From positions 3,906,001-3,970,000 of the forward strand of contig OY969922.1 in assembly GCA_963704595.1 (NCBI GenBank): a stretch of DNA of 64,000 nucleotides, read 5' to 3'. Position 1 is the stretch's first letter; each line of letters starts with the position of its first letter. Position numbers and translations under genes: made by a program. The DNA comes from Acuticoccus sp963704595 (GTDB lineage: Bacteria; Pseudomonadota; Alphaproteobacteria; Rhizobiales; Amorphaceae). Below the pieces are notes generated by a model. That model did not search any database. It saw only the letters and a program-made list of their open reading frames with translations, and was not told where the DNA came from. This document shows, in pieces, positions 28,866 to 37,513 of the stretch.

Positions 28866-29882
28866 ATGACCGACCCTGCTCTCGCGTCCGGCGCCTCGCC
28901 GCACGCACTACTCGGCGCGGTGCGCCTGCGTGCCCGCGGCATCCTCCTTGCCGCGACCATCGCCGCCGCCGCCGTGTTCCTGTCGGAGCACTATGGCGCG
29001 CCGTCGATGCTGTTCGCGCTCCTCATCGGCATGGCGTTCAATTTCCTGGCCGAGGACCCGGCGTGCAAGCCCGGCATCCAGTTCGCGTCCACCACGCTCC
29101 TGCGGATCGGCGTCGCGCTTCTCGGCCTGCGCCTCAGCCTCGCGGACATGGCCGAACTCGGCCTCGTCCCGGTCGCCGGCGTCGTCGGCCTCGTGACGCT
29201 GACGATCCTCACAGGCCTTGCGATCGCGCCGCTCCTCGGCAGGGCGTGGCGGTTCGGCCTCCTCACCGGCGGTGCCGTCGCGATCTGCGGCGCGTCCGCG
29301 GCACTCGCTATTGCCGCGATCCTGCCGAAGACGGACCAGTCCGAGCGAGACACCCTCTTCACGGTGATCGGGGTGACGGCGCTCTCCACCATCGCGATGA
29401 TCGCCTACCCGATCATCTTCCGCCTGCTCGGCTTCACCGACACCGAGGCCGGCTTCCTGATCGGCGCCACCATCCACGACGTCGCTCAGGTGGTGGGCGC
29501 CGGCTACTCGATCAGCGATACCGCCGGCGACATCGCGACGTTCGTGAAGCTCCAGCGCGTCGCGCTCCTGCCCGTCGTACTGATCGCGGTGCTCCTTCTC
29601 ACCCGCGGGAGCGGCGGCGGCGGCAGCGTGAAGCTGCCCTGGTTCGTGGTCGCCTTCGTGGTGCTGGTGCTGGTCAACAGCACCGGCTTCATCCCGCCCC
29701 CGGTCGGCGCGCTGACGTCGGACGTGTCGCGCTACCTCCTCGTCATCGCGATTGCGGGGCTCGGCGTGAAGACCTCGCTGAAGACGATGATCGAGGTCGG
29801 CCCGCGCCACGCCGTCGTCATCGTCGGCGAAACCCTCGTCCTTCTCGCCGGCGCAGTCGCGTTCGCCCTCCTCACCTTCTGA
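28866..29882 (+). CDS. YeiH/YadS-family (UPF0324) putative sulfate/sulfite exporter
   Basis: 338-residue inner-membrane protein with about ten predicted helices. Family signatures are LRIGVALLGLRLSLADMAE, GGAVAICGASAALAIAAILP, GATIHDVAQVVGAGYS and VKLQRVALLPVVL. Members of this UPF0324 group are often linked to sulfonate degradation, where a sulfur-oxyanion exporter is needed. Desulfonation by the CuyA-like enzyme would release sulfite, so this exporter fits the end of the path. ATG 28866 is 7 bases after the hpsN stop. The mechanism and true substrate are unproven. Confidence 0.82.
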   Translation: MTDPALASGASPHALLGAVRLRARGILLAATIAAAAVFLSEHYGAPSMLFALLIGMAFNFLAEDPACKPGIQFASTTLLRIGVALLGLRLSLADMAELGLVPVAGVVGLVTLTILTGLAIAPLLGRAWRFGLLTGGAVAICGASAALAIAAILPKTDQSERDTLFTVIGVTALSTIAMIAYPIIFRLLGFTDTEAGFLIGATIHDVAQVVGAGYSISDTAGDIATFVKLQRVALLPVVLIAVLLLTRGSGGGGSVKLPWFVVAFVVLVLVNSTGFIPPPVGALTSDVSRYLLVIAIAGLGVKTSLKTMIEVGPRHAVVIVGETLVLLAGAVAFALLTF

Positions 29883-29903
29883 CGCTCGCCGGACGGGCGG
29901 GCC

Positions 29904-31940
29904 TCAGAACCTGACGGAGGCCTTCAGCAGGAACGAGCGGCCCGGTTCGTAGAGCGGGACGACGCCGGCGTATTCCGTCCCGTAGGTGCCGCGGGAGACG
30001 TAGGCGGCATCGAAGACGTTGTTCACCTCCGCGCGCAGGGTGAGGTTGGTGAGCCGCGCCGGGTTCCATTCGGCGAAGGCGTTGACGACCTCGTAGCCGG
30101 GCAGCGGCTCGCCGCGCTTGCCGGTGTCGTCGTCGTAGGTGTCGGTGTTCTCGAGCGCGACTTCCGCGTTCGCGCCGACCGTGAGGTTCCACTGCGCGAA
30201 CGTGTAGGCCGCAGACGCGGTCAGGATGTGGCCGACCGGGACGGTGAGGTAGTTGCCGACGTAGGAATCGGCAGGCCGGCCGTCGATGTCGGCGTCGATG
30301 AAGGCGTATCCGACGTTCGCCGAGATCGCCGCGTTGTCGTAGCCCGCGGTCAGCTCGTAGCCGCGGGTCCTCACGTCCCGCTGAATGTCGGGGCCCAGCG
30401 AATAGCTCGGCGTGCGCGCGTCGTAGATCTGCGTCTGGAAGACCTTCGCCCCGGCGCTGAAGCCGTTGTGGGAGGCGCGCAGCCCCGCCACCACGTTGTC
30501 CGCGGTGGTCGGCGTGATGTCGTTTCCGTAGGTCCAGAACGGGTTGATGATGAAGTTTTCCGCCAGCGGAATGCCGGCCCACACGTGCGAGACCCCGGCG
30601 TAGGCGGTGAGGAACGACGTGATGTCGAACTCGCCCGACACGTTGACCGACGGACCGGCGTTGACCTGCTCGGACCCGTCGACCCCCTCGAAGCGCTGCA
30701 CGTCGAGCCGGCCGCCGCCCGAGAGGCGCAGGCGGTCGGTGATGTCGAACCGGCCTTGGCCGTAGAAGCCGATGTTCTGCGCCCGCTCGGTGCCGAACTC
30801 GTTCCACGAGGGCGTGGTGTCGGAGCGGTAGTCGTAGTCCGCCTCGTCGGCATAGAAGTCCGTTCCGAGGGTGATCGAGCCGTAGCCGCCGCTGAACGTG
30901 TTCTGCGCCTTGCCATTGAATGACTGGGTGACGCCGTAGATGCCCTGCCCCGGCTCCGTCACGTCGAGGTCGGTCGAGCTGAAGCCGATCTGGACCTTGG
31001 GATCCCAGAGGGCGCTCGGCGTCTCGTCGGTGTAGGTCAGCGAATAGTTCTGGCGGTTGAGGGTGTAGTCGCGGGTCGGCGGCACCGGCTGGCCGCCGAT
31101 GATCTCGCCGATGTTGGCGCGGTAAGGGCGCGGCTCGTCGTCGTTGACGACCTCGAAGGCGGCCTCGATCCGGTGGCCGGCCTCGCTCTGGTAGGCCGCC
31201 TTGGCGAGGCCGGACAGGAGGTTGGTGCCCGAGCCGATGATGGTGTCGCCGTTGCCGTCGGTCTGCTCGTCGCCGGTCGCGAACTTGCCGAAGACCAGCG
31301 CGTCGAAGCCGCCGTACTGGCCGAACGCCGTTGCGCTGGTCGAGAAGATGTCGCCGTTCGACTTGTACTGACCGTTGAGGATGGCGCCGGTGTTGCGGCC
31401 GGGGGCGAGGAGGTCGCGCGCATCCTTGGTCTCGAACGCGATCGCGCCGCCGAGGGCGCCGGGGCCGGCGTCGGCCGGCGCGACGCCGGGGTCGACGCGG
31501 ACCGCCTTCAGGAGTTCAGGGTCGATGATGGTCGTCGCGTTGTGGTGGAACGTCTTGTTGTTCTGGCGCACCCCGTCGATCGTGACCGCAAGGTTCGGCT
31601 CCTCTACGCCCTGAACGTAGATCTTCTGCGAGGCCGGGATCGACCCGCCGACGGTAACCGTCGGCTCGTTCTGGAACAGCTCCTGAAGGTCCGTCGGGTT
31701 CTCGCGCGCGATCTCCTCCGAGGTGACGGTGAAGCCGCCGGGCGCTGCCGGATCGTTCGCGCCGCCCTCTGTGGACGAGGCGCCCCCCTCGGCCGTCGAT
31801 CCGGTTTCGCCGCCAGCGTTGTCGCTCGCCGCATTCACGACAACCGGGTCGAGCGCGATCACCGAACCGTTTTGCGCGTGCGCCGCTGCGATCGAAAGGA
31901 GGCTGACGGAAGCGGTGAGCAAGGCGAGGCGAAAGTTCAT
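29904..31940 (-). CDS. TonB-dependent outer-membrane receptor for an iron chelate or heme
   Basis: 678 residues from ATG 31940, chosen because the signal peptide MNFRLALLTASVSLLSIAAA (AHAQ cleavage) starts there. A TonB-box-like stretch follows (IALDPVVVNA). The plug domain holds VTSEEIARENPTDLQELF, YVQGVEEPNLAVTIDGVRQ and DAGPGALGGAIAFETKDA. The 22-strand barrel follows and ends with LLKASVRF, the C-terminal Phe of outer-membrane proteins. A Gly/Glu/Ser-rich segment of about 30 residues precedes the plug. The plug resembles the hemoglobin/heme/lactoferrin-type subgroup, but the partner ABC importer is siderophore-like, so the ligand is left open. Confidence 0.88.
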   Translation of the reverse strand: MNFRLALLTASVSLLSIAAAHAQNGSVIALDPVVVNAASDNAGGETGSTAEGGASSTEGGANDPAAPGGFTVTSEEIARENPTDLQELFQNEPTVTVGGSIPASQKIYVQGVEEPNLAVTIDGVRQNNKTFHHNATTIIDPELLKAVRVDPGVAPADAGPGALGGAIAFETKDARDLLAPGRNTGAILNGQYKSNGDIFSTSATAFGQYGGFDALVFGKFATGDEQTDGNGDTIIGSGTNLLSGLAKAAYQSEAGHRIEAAFEVVNDDEPRPYRANIGEIIGGQPVPPTRDYTLNRQNYSLTYTDETPSALWDPKVQIGFSSTDLDVTEPGQGIYGVTQSFNGKAQNTFSGGYGSITLGTDFYADEADYDYRSDTTPSWNEFGTERAQNIGFYGQGRFDITDRLRLSGGGRLDVQRFEGVDGSEQVNAGPSVNVSGEFDITSFLTAYAGVSHVWAGIPLAENFIINPFWTYGNDITPTTADNVVAGLRASHNGFSAGAKVFQTQIYDARTPSYSLGPDIQRDVRTRGYELTAGYDNAAISANVGYAFIDADIDGRPADSYVGNYLTVPVGHILTASAAYTFAQWNLTVGANAEVALENTDTYDDDTGKRGEPLPGYEVVNAFAEWNPARLTNLTLRAEVNNVFDAAYVSRGTYGTEYAGVVPLYEPGRSFLLKASVRF

Positions 31941-32325
31941 CGGAATGTCCTGCAGGTGGGGTCTCGCCGTCCTCACTGCATTTCCAGGAACGCCGAGTCT
32001 AGTATTTATCCATACTGCATGACACTCGACATATACTGTGTTGTGAAAGTGCAACTACCTTGGTGTCGATCTGAAATTGAGATTATTCCAAACTGCAAAG
32101 CGGATCGTTTTGTAACTTAGTCGAATTCCAAACAGTCAATATTGTCTTGCCCGCGGCGTTTGGCGCCATTATGCCGGACGCGTCCCATCGGATACCGGAA
32201 CATTCTCCGGCAGCGGCGCGCCAACGCGTGAACGTTGCATTGTAATCTATTCTCAACCACCGGCTTCGCGGCGGGTGGAACTCACAGGCTTCGCGTCGAA
32301 CCGCGCTGCCCGGAAAGGTCTGGAC
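31941..32325. promoter_or_regulatory. AT-rich divergent promoter region of the iron-uptake locus
   Basis: The 385 bases between the receptor (-) and the binding protein (+) are clearly more AT-rich than the coding flanks, notably 32010-32145. Two stretches resemble imperfect iron-regulator sites: TGAAATTGAGATTATTCC near 32071 and TTGCATTGTAATCTATTCTC near 32235. Neither is a clean Fur, Irr or RirA match, so the assignment is tentative. No gene is seen. Confidence 0.4.
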
Positions 32326-33246
32326 ATGATCGCATCACGCCAGAGCGTCCTCGCCGCCACCGCGCTGGGTCTTGCGATGCTGGCCCGGACTGCCCTGCCG
32401 GCCGCCGCAGCCGAGGTGCACACGGCCACCGGCCCGGTCGAGATCGCGGACAGGCCGGAGACGATCGCCGTCTACGACATTGCGGCGATCGATACGCTCC
32501 ACGCCCTCGGCGTCCCCGTCGCCGGCGTGCCGGACAGGCTGTATCTGCCCGAACTCGCCGGCCTCGCGGCCAGTGCCGAGCCGGTCGGCACCCTCTTCGA
32601 GCCCGACCTCGAGGCGCTCAACGCACTTGCGCCCGATCTCGTCATCGTCGGCGGGCGCTCCTCGCCGCAGGCCGCGCACACCGCCCGCGTCGCGCAGACC
32701 ATCGACATGACGATCGACGGTGAGAGCCTCCTCGACGAGACCCGCCGCCGGATCACCGACTATGGCGTCCTCTTCGGCAAGGCGGACGCCGCGGCCGGGC
32801 TCGTCGCAGCGCTCGACGCGGAGGCCGCCGCCGTCACAGCGGGTGCCGAAGGCAAGGGCGGCGCGCTCATCGTCATGACCAACGGGCCGAAGATTTCCGT
32901 CTACGGCCCCGCCTCGCGCTTCGGCTGGATCCACGGCGAGCTCGGCATCGCCGCGGCCGCCGACGGGCTCGACGCGGGACAGCACGGTGACGCGGTCTCG
33001 TTCGAGTTCATCGCGAGCACCAACCCGGACTGGCTGATCGTTCTCGACCGCGCGGCCGCCATCGGGTCCGGCGAGGCCAACGCACTCGCAACCCTCGACA
33101 ACGCGCTGGTGCGCGGCACGACGGCATGGCGCGAGGGGCAGGTCATCGTCCTCCCGGCCGCGGATCTCTACATCGGCGCGGGCGGGGCGAATGCCACGCT
33201 GCGCGTCCTGAAAGCCCTCGAAGAGGGTTTCAAAGGCGCGCCGTGA
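32326..33246 (+). CDS. Iron-siderophore ABC transporter substrate-binding protein
   Basis: 306 residues, class III binding protein (FatB/VctP/CeuE type). The signal peptide runs from MIASRQSVLAATALG to a PAAAAE cleavage site. The first lobe has RPETIAVYDIAAIDTLHALG and VPDRLYLPELAGLA; the second lobe contains NPDWLIVLDRAAAIG and WREGQVIVLPAADLYIGAGG. Such proteins bind catecholate or mixed siderophores in the periplasm. ATG 32326 follows GGAAAGG. The 3' end overlaps the first permease (GTGA). Confidence 0.87.
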   Translation: MIASRQSVLAATALGLAMLARTALPAAAAEVHTATGPVEIADRPETIAVYDIAAIDTLHALGVPVAGVPDRLYLPELAGLAASAEPVGTLFEPDLEALNALAPDLVIVGGRSSPQAAHTARVAQTIDMTIDGESLLDETRRRITDYGVLFGKADAAAGLVAALDAEAAAVTAGAEGKGGALIVMTNGPKISVYGPASRFGWIHGELGIAAAADGLDAGQHGDAVSFEFIASTNPDWLIVLDRAAAIGSGEANALATLDNALVRGTTAWREGQVIVLPAADLYIGAGGANATLRVLKALEEGFKGAP

Positions 33247-34202
33247 GTTCCGCCTTGCCGATCCGTCGCAATGCCGCCTCGGGAGGCGTCCTGTTCGCGG
33301 CTCTCTTCGCGGCGCTGTTCGCCGCCAGCCTTCTCGTCGGCGTCGGCGACCTCGGCGCGGACGGATCGCTCCTCCTCGTCAGCCGCCTGCCGCGGACTCT
33401 CGCCGCAGTCCTCACCGGGGCGGGCCTCGCGATCGCGGGGCTCGTGATGCAGACGCTGGCGCGCAACCGCTTCGTCGAGCCGATGACGGCGGGGACCGGG
33501 CAGAGCGCGGCGCTCGGCATCCTCGCGGTCGTGATCCTCGCGCCGGGCGCCTCGATCGCGGTGAAGAGCCTCGCGGCCAGCGTCGCGGCTTTCCTCGGCA
33601 CGGCGCTCTTCCTTCTTCTGGTCCGCCGCCTGCCGCCGACGCAGCCTTTTCTGGTGCCCCTCTTCGGCATCGTCTACGGCGGCGTCGTCGGCGCCATCGC
33701 AACGGCCCTCGCCTGGCAGACGGACCTGCTTCAGTTCGTCAGCGTCTGGACCAACGGCGAATTCTCCGCCGCGATGGCGGGGCGGTACGAGATCCTGTGG
33801 ATCATCGCCGCTCTGGTGGCGTTCGCCTGGTGGATCGCGGACCGCCTCACGGTCCTGTCGCTCGGCCGCGACGCCGCGACCGGGCTCGGGCTCGACTATG
33901 GCGCGATGCTGCAGGCGGGCCTTGCCATCGTCGCGATCATCGCGGGCGTCACCGTGGTGACAGTCGGCGCAATCCCCTTCGTCGGCCTCGTGGTGCCCGC
34001 GTTCGTCGCCCGCCGCCATGGCGACGATGTGCGCAAGGGCCTGCCGCTGGTCGCCGCCGGCGGGGCCGCGCTGGTGCTCGCGTCAGACATCGCGGCACGG
34101 CTCATCCGGTTCCCCTACGAAGTGCCGGTCGGCATCGTCCTCGGCGTGGTCGGTGCCGCGCTCGTCCTCGGCGTTCTCCTCGCGGGGCCGCGCCGTGCAT
34201 GA
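33243..34202 (+). CDS. FecCD-family siderophore ABC transporter permease 1
   Basis: 319 residues starting at GTG 33243, which overlaps the previous stop. FecCD permease with about nine or ten helices: SRLPRTLAAVLTGAGLAIAG, VMQTLARNRFVEPMTAGTG, and the ATPase-coupling stretch TVGAIPFVGLVVPAFVARRHGDD in pieces. It would pair with the next gene as the heterodimeric membrane channel (VctD/FatD-like). It overlaps the next gene by 8 bases. The frame is intact. Confidence 0.9.
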   Translation: MSSALPIRRNAASGGVLFAALFAALFAASLLVGVGDLGADGSLLLVSRLPRTLAAVLTGAGLAIAGLVMQTLARNRFVEPMTAGTGQSAALGILAVVILAPGASIAVKSLAASVAAFLGTALFLLLVRRLPPTQPFLVPLFGIVYGGVVGAIATALAWQTDLLQFVSVWTNGEFSAAMAGRYEILWIIAALVAFAWWIADRLTVLSLGRDAATGLGLDYGAMLQAGLAIVAIIAGVTVVTVGAIPFVGLVVPAFVARRHGDDVRKGLPLVAAGGAALVLASDIAARLIRFPYEVPVGIVLGVVGAALVLGVLLAGPRRA

Positions 34203-35163
34203 TGCACGCGCCGTCCCCCTCGTGCCGGGCCGCGCGACCCTGGCGCTCGCCCTCGCGGCAGTCACCGCGATGGTGGCGTTCATGCTGATCGGCCTTCGCG
34301 GCGACCTCGCGTTCGCGCTCGAACTGCGCGGGATGCGGCTTGCGGCGCTGGTCACGGTGGCGGTCGCCATCGCCGTCTCCACCGTCATCTTCCAGACGGT
34401 GACGGGCAACCGCATCCTCACCCCCTCGATCATGGGCATGGACGCGCTCTACATCCTCATCCAGTCGGTGATGGTGTTCGCCCTCGGCGGCGTCGGTTTC
34501 GCAGCGCTCCCCGCCGGATTGACGTTCGCCGGCGAGACTGCAGCGATGGCGCTTCTGGCCGCCGGGCTCTTCCTGCCGATGTTGCGGCGGAGCGGCGACC
34601 TCGTCCTGATGCTCCTCATCGGCGTGGTCCTCGGCATCCTCTTCCGCAGCCTCGCCGCGCTGGTGGCGCGCCTGATCGACCCCAACGAATTCGCGGTCGT
34701 CCAGAGCGTCACCCATGCCGACTTCAACACCGTCGACGCCGCGCTGATCGCCCCCTGCCTCGCCGCCACCGTCGCCGGAACAGCGCTCGCCTGGAACTGG
34801 CGGCACCGGCTCGACGTGATGGCACTCGGCGCGGACGCCGCCGTCGGCCTCGGCATCGACTGGCGGCGGACGGCGGTCGTCCTCCTCCTCGCGGTGGGTG
34901 GGCTCGTCGCCGTCTCGACCGCGCTCGTGGGGCCGGTCGCCTTTCTGGGGCTCATCGTGGTGGCGCTGGCGGAGCGGATCGTCGGCACCTCGCGCCATCC
35001 GGACATGCTCCCGGCCGCCGCGTTCACGGCCATCCTCGTTCTGGTTGGCGGGCAGACCGTCCTCACCCACGCGCTCGGCAACGCCGTCACCATCGGCGTC
35101 GTCATCGAGCTCGTGGGCGGGGTCGTCTTCCTCGCCCTCCTCCTTTCCCGGAGGTGGGCATGA
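34195..35163 (+). CDS. FecCD-family siderophore ABC transporter permease 2
   Basis: 322 residues starting at GTG 34195, inside the end of the first permease. Second FecCD subunit (FatC/VctG type): RGMRLAALVTVAVAIAVSTVIF, VTGNRILTPSIMGMDALY and STALVGPVAFLGLIVVALAERI. The VTGNRILTPSIMGMD segment replaces the NPLA(D)P of classical FecC and is typical of the FatC subgroup. It overlaps the ATPase gene by 4 bases (ATGA). Confidence 0.9.
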   Translation: MHDARAVPLVPGRATLALALAAVTAMVAFMLIGLRGDLAFALELRGMRLAALVTVAVAIAVSTVIFQTVTGNRILTPSIMGMDALYILIQSVMVFALGGVGFAALPAGLTFAGETAAMALLAAGLFLPMLRRSGDLVLMLLIGVVLGILFRSLAALVARLIDPNEFAVVQSVTHADFNTVDAALIAPCLAATVAGTALAWNWRHRLDVMALGADAAVGLGIDWRRTAVVLLLAVGGLVAVSTALVGPVAFLGLIVVALAERIVGTSRHPDMLPAAAFTAILVLVGGQTVLTHALGNAVTIGVVIELVGGVVFLALLLSRRWA

Positions 35164-35918
35164 TCGCGGCCTCGGGCGTCTCGGCCGACCGCGCGGGGCG
35201 GCGCGTGGTGGAGAATGTCGACCTCGCCATTCCGGCCGGCGGCGTCACCGCCCTCATCGGCCCCAACGGCGCGGGCAAGTCCACGCTCCTGTCCCTCGCC
35301 GCAGGGCTTCTCCCGGTCTCGGCAGGCACGATCACCATCGACGGGCACGACGTCGCACGCACCTCCGTGCGCGCGCTCGCCCGCTGCCGGGCGGTGATGC
35401 CGCAGGAGGCGCACATCGCAAGCCGCCTCGCCGTCGCCGAGATGGTGGGGCTGGGGCGCTTCCCGCACCATCGCGGCCGCCCCCGGCCCGCAGACCATGC
35501 CGCCGTCGCCGAGGCTCTCTCCCTCTTCGAGCTCGAAGGGCTCGCGGACCGCTTCGTCGACACACTCTCGGGCGGCCAGCGCCAGCGCGCCCGCGTCGCC
35601 ATGGCCTACGCGCAGGGGACCGACTACCTCCTCCTCGACGAGCCGCTCAACAACCTCGACATCGTCCATGCCCGCGCGCTGATGCGGACCCTCCGGCGGA
35701 TCGCCGACGAGGGCGGCCGCACCATCCTCGTCGTCGTCCACGACCTCAACCACGCCGCCGCCCATGCCGACCGGATCGTCGCCATGCGGGACGGCAGGAT
35801 CGTCGCGCACGGGACGCCTGACGAGGTCATCACCACCGGCGTCCTGTCCGCGATCTACGGCGAGGCGATCCCCGTCACCACCGTGGAGGGGCGCCGTGTC
35901 TCGCTGCACCACGTCTGA
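35160..35918 (+). CDS. Siderophore ABC transporter ATP-binding protein
   Basis: 252 residues. Walker A is LIGPNGAGKSTLLSLA, the signature LSGGQRQRARVAMAYAQ, Walker B YLLLDEPLNNLD and the switch His in LVVVHDLNHAAAHAD. This matches the FepC/FecE class. ATG 35160 with GGAGGTGGGC just upstream is preferred to a GTG six bases earlier. It completes an importer of binding protein, two permeases and ATPase. Confidence 0.9.
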   Translation: MIAASGVSADRAGRRVVENVDLAIPAGGVTALIGPNGAGKSTLLSLAAGLLPVSAGTITIDGHDVARTSVRALARCRAVMPQEAHIASRLAVAEMVGLGRFPHHRGRPRPADHAAVAEALSLFELEGLADRFVDTLSGGQRQRARVAMAYAQGTDYLLLDEPLNNLDIVHARALMRTLRRIADEGGRTILVVVHDLNHAAAHADRIVAMRDGRIVAHGTPDEVITTGVLSAIYGEAIPVTTVEGRRVSLHHV

Positions 35919-35994
35919 GCCCGCCACCCCACCCGCGAGGTGCGCCAGTGCCACGAACCATCCCCTCCGTCACACCAAGCCCGGACCCATCCTG

Positions 35995-36450
35995 ATGATT
36001 TCGAGACCATTTCGCATGGCGGCCACGATGCTGGCCGCCGCCTTCGTGACAACGGCTGCCGCGCAGGACAGCGCCCCCGCCACGACCCCGGCGACCGGCG
36101 GAAAGGCCATCAACCTCTCCCTCAATTCGCTCGACGGGAACGGCGACGCCTGCCGGATGACGTTCGTCGTGCGCAACGAGATGGCCGCGGAGATCGAGGA
36201 CCTCGGCGTCGAGATCGCGATCTTCCGGCAGGGCGGCGCGCTCGACCGGCTGATGCGGATCAGCTTCGGCCACATGCTGGAAGGCAAGACCCGGGTGTTC
36301 CAGTTCGACGTCGCCGGCACACCCTGCGATGCGGTCGACCGCGTCCTCGTCAACGACGTCACCCGCTGCACCGGCGGTGACCTCACCGAGCTTGCCTGCA
36401 TCCGCGCGATGGACGTGAGCTCGGCCACCAGCGTCGGGTTCAGCCTGTGA
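35995..36450 (+). CDS. Conserved small secreted protein of the iron-uptake operon
   Basis: 151 residues with a signal peptide (MISRPFRMAATMLAAAFVTTA, cleavage after AAAQ). The mature part has four cysteines (DACRMTF, GTPCDAV, TRCTGGD, LACIRAM) and a beta-rich LGVEIAIFRQGGALDRLMRI core. I do not recognise the family. It sits between the siderophore ATPase and exbB, its stop overlapping the exbB GTG by 4 bases, so it is probably co-expressed with the TonB system. A periplasmic accessory role is an inference. Confidence 0.75.
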   Translation: MISRPFRMAATMLAAAFVTTAAAQDSAPATTPATGGKAINLSLNSLDGNGDACRMTFVVRNEMAAEIEDLGVEIAIFRQGGALDRLMRISFGHMLEGKTRVFQFDVAGTPCDAVDRVLVNDVTRCTGGDLTELACIRAMDVSSATSVGFSL

Positions 36451-37115
36451 ACTGGGAAAGCTTCGCGAACGGCCTTCTCGACCGGCTCACGGTCGAGGGC
36501 GGCCCCCTCGACGTCCTGGCCCTCGGCGGGCCGGTCGTCATGATCCTCCTCGCCCTCTCGGTGGTGATGATCGCGGTTACGCTCCTCAAGCTCGGCCAGT
36601 TCCTGCGCGCGGGCGTCGGCCGCTATTCCGACGCCGAGCGCAAGGTCGACGCCTATGTCCACGGCCGGCCGCTGCCCCGGGCGGACGGCGGCACGCTGAG
36701 CGCCGTCGTGGTGGACCGCCTCGTCGCCGCCGGCACGCTCGACCACGATGCGCGCGAGAATGCGGAAAGCTTCGCCGCGATGCGGTTGCACCAGCTGCGC
36801 AAGCTCGTCGGCCTGCTCGACACGATCGCCCAGATCTCGCCGCTCCTCGGCCTGTTCGGCACCGTGCTCGGCATGATCGAGGCGTTCAAGGCGCTGGAAG
36901 GCGCCGGCGCGTCGGTGGACCCGTCGATCCTCGCGGGCGGCATCTGGGTCGCCCTCCTCACCACTGCCGTCGGCCTTGCGGTCGCGATGCCGGCGTCAGT
37001 CATCGCGTCATGGTTCGACGCGAGGCTCGAGAACGAGCGGGTGGCGATCGACACGCTGATCACCCGTGCGGCGACCGGCCGTCAGGCGCTGCCGGAGCCC
37101 GTGGCCGCCCGATGA
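36447..37115 (+). CDS. exbB: ExbB (MotA/TolQ/ExbB proton channel)
   Basis: 222 residues from GTG 36447. ExbB forms the pentameric channel that powers TonB. Three membrane helices are seen: LALGGPVVMILLALSVVMIA near the N-terminus, then GLLDTIAQISPLLGLFGTVLGMI with the conserved LLGLFGTVxGM signature, and GGIWVALLTTAVGLAVAMPA. The last two line the proton path. It overlaps exbD by 4 bases (ATGA). The frame is intact. Confidence 0.92.
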   Translation: MNWESFANGLLDRLTVEGGPLDVLALGGPVVMILLALSVVMIAVTLLKLGQFLRAGVGRYSDAERKVDAYVHGRPLPRADGGTLSAVVVDRLVAAGTLDHDARENAESFAAMRLHQLRKLVGLLDTIAQISPLLGLFGTVLGMIEAFKALEGAGASVDPSILAGGIWVALLTTAVGLAVAMPASVIASWFDARLENERVAIDTLITRAATGRQALPEPVAAR

Positions 37116-37513
37116 TCGCCGCGCCCGTCCGCCCTCGCCGCCGCCTGCCGCTCACGCCGCTGATCGACGTGATCTTCCTGCTTCTCCTGTTCTTCATGCT
37201 GTCGTCGACGTTCCTGCGCTTCTCGGACGTGGAGGTCGCCGCGGCACAGGGGACGAGCGGAGGGTCCGCGGGCGCAGGCGACATCGCGCTCCTGAAGCTG
37301 CGCTTCGACGGCTCCCTCGCGCTGGGCGCCGAGACCGTCGAGGCGGCCCGCCTCCCCGAAGCAGTCGCCGCGCTGGCGGACAAGGGCATCGGCCGGCTCC
37401 TCCTCACGGCAGACCGCGGCGCGTCGGTGCAGGCGCTGGTCGAGGTCCTGGAAATCGTCGAGCGCGGGACGGTGCCGGTGATCCTCGCCGCGCCGCCGGA
37501 GACGCAGCCGTGA
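37112..37513 (+). CDS. exbD: ExbD (first copy, canonical)
   Basis: 133 residues from ATG 37112. A single membrane helix LPLTPLIDVIFLLLLFFML carries the essential Asp (Asp19, codon GAC 37166-37168), which is protonated during energy transfer to TonB. A periplasmic domain of about 85 residues follows. Length and layout are normal for ExbD/TolR. The stop overlaps the next GTG (GTGA). Confidence 0.92.
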   Translation: MIAAPVRPRRRLPLTPLIDVIFLLLLFFMLSSTFLRFSDVEVAAAQGTSGGSAGAGDIALLKLRFDGSLALGAETVEAARLPEAVAALADKGIGRLLLTADRGASVQALVEVLEIVERGTVPVILAAPPETQP

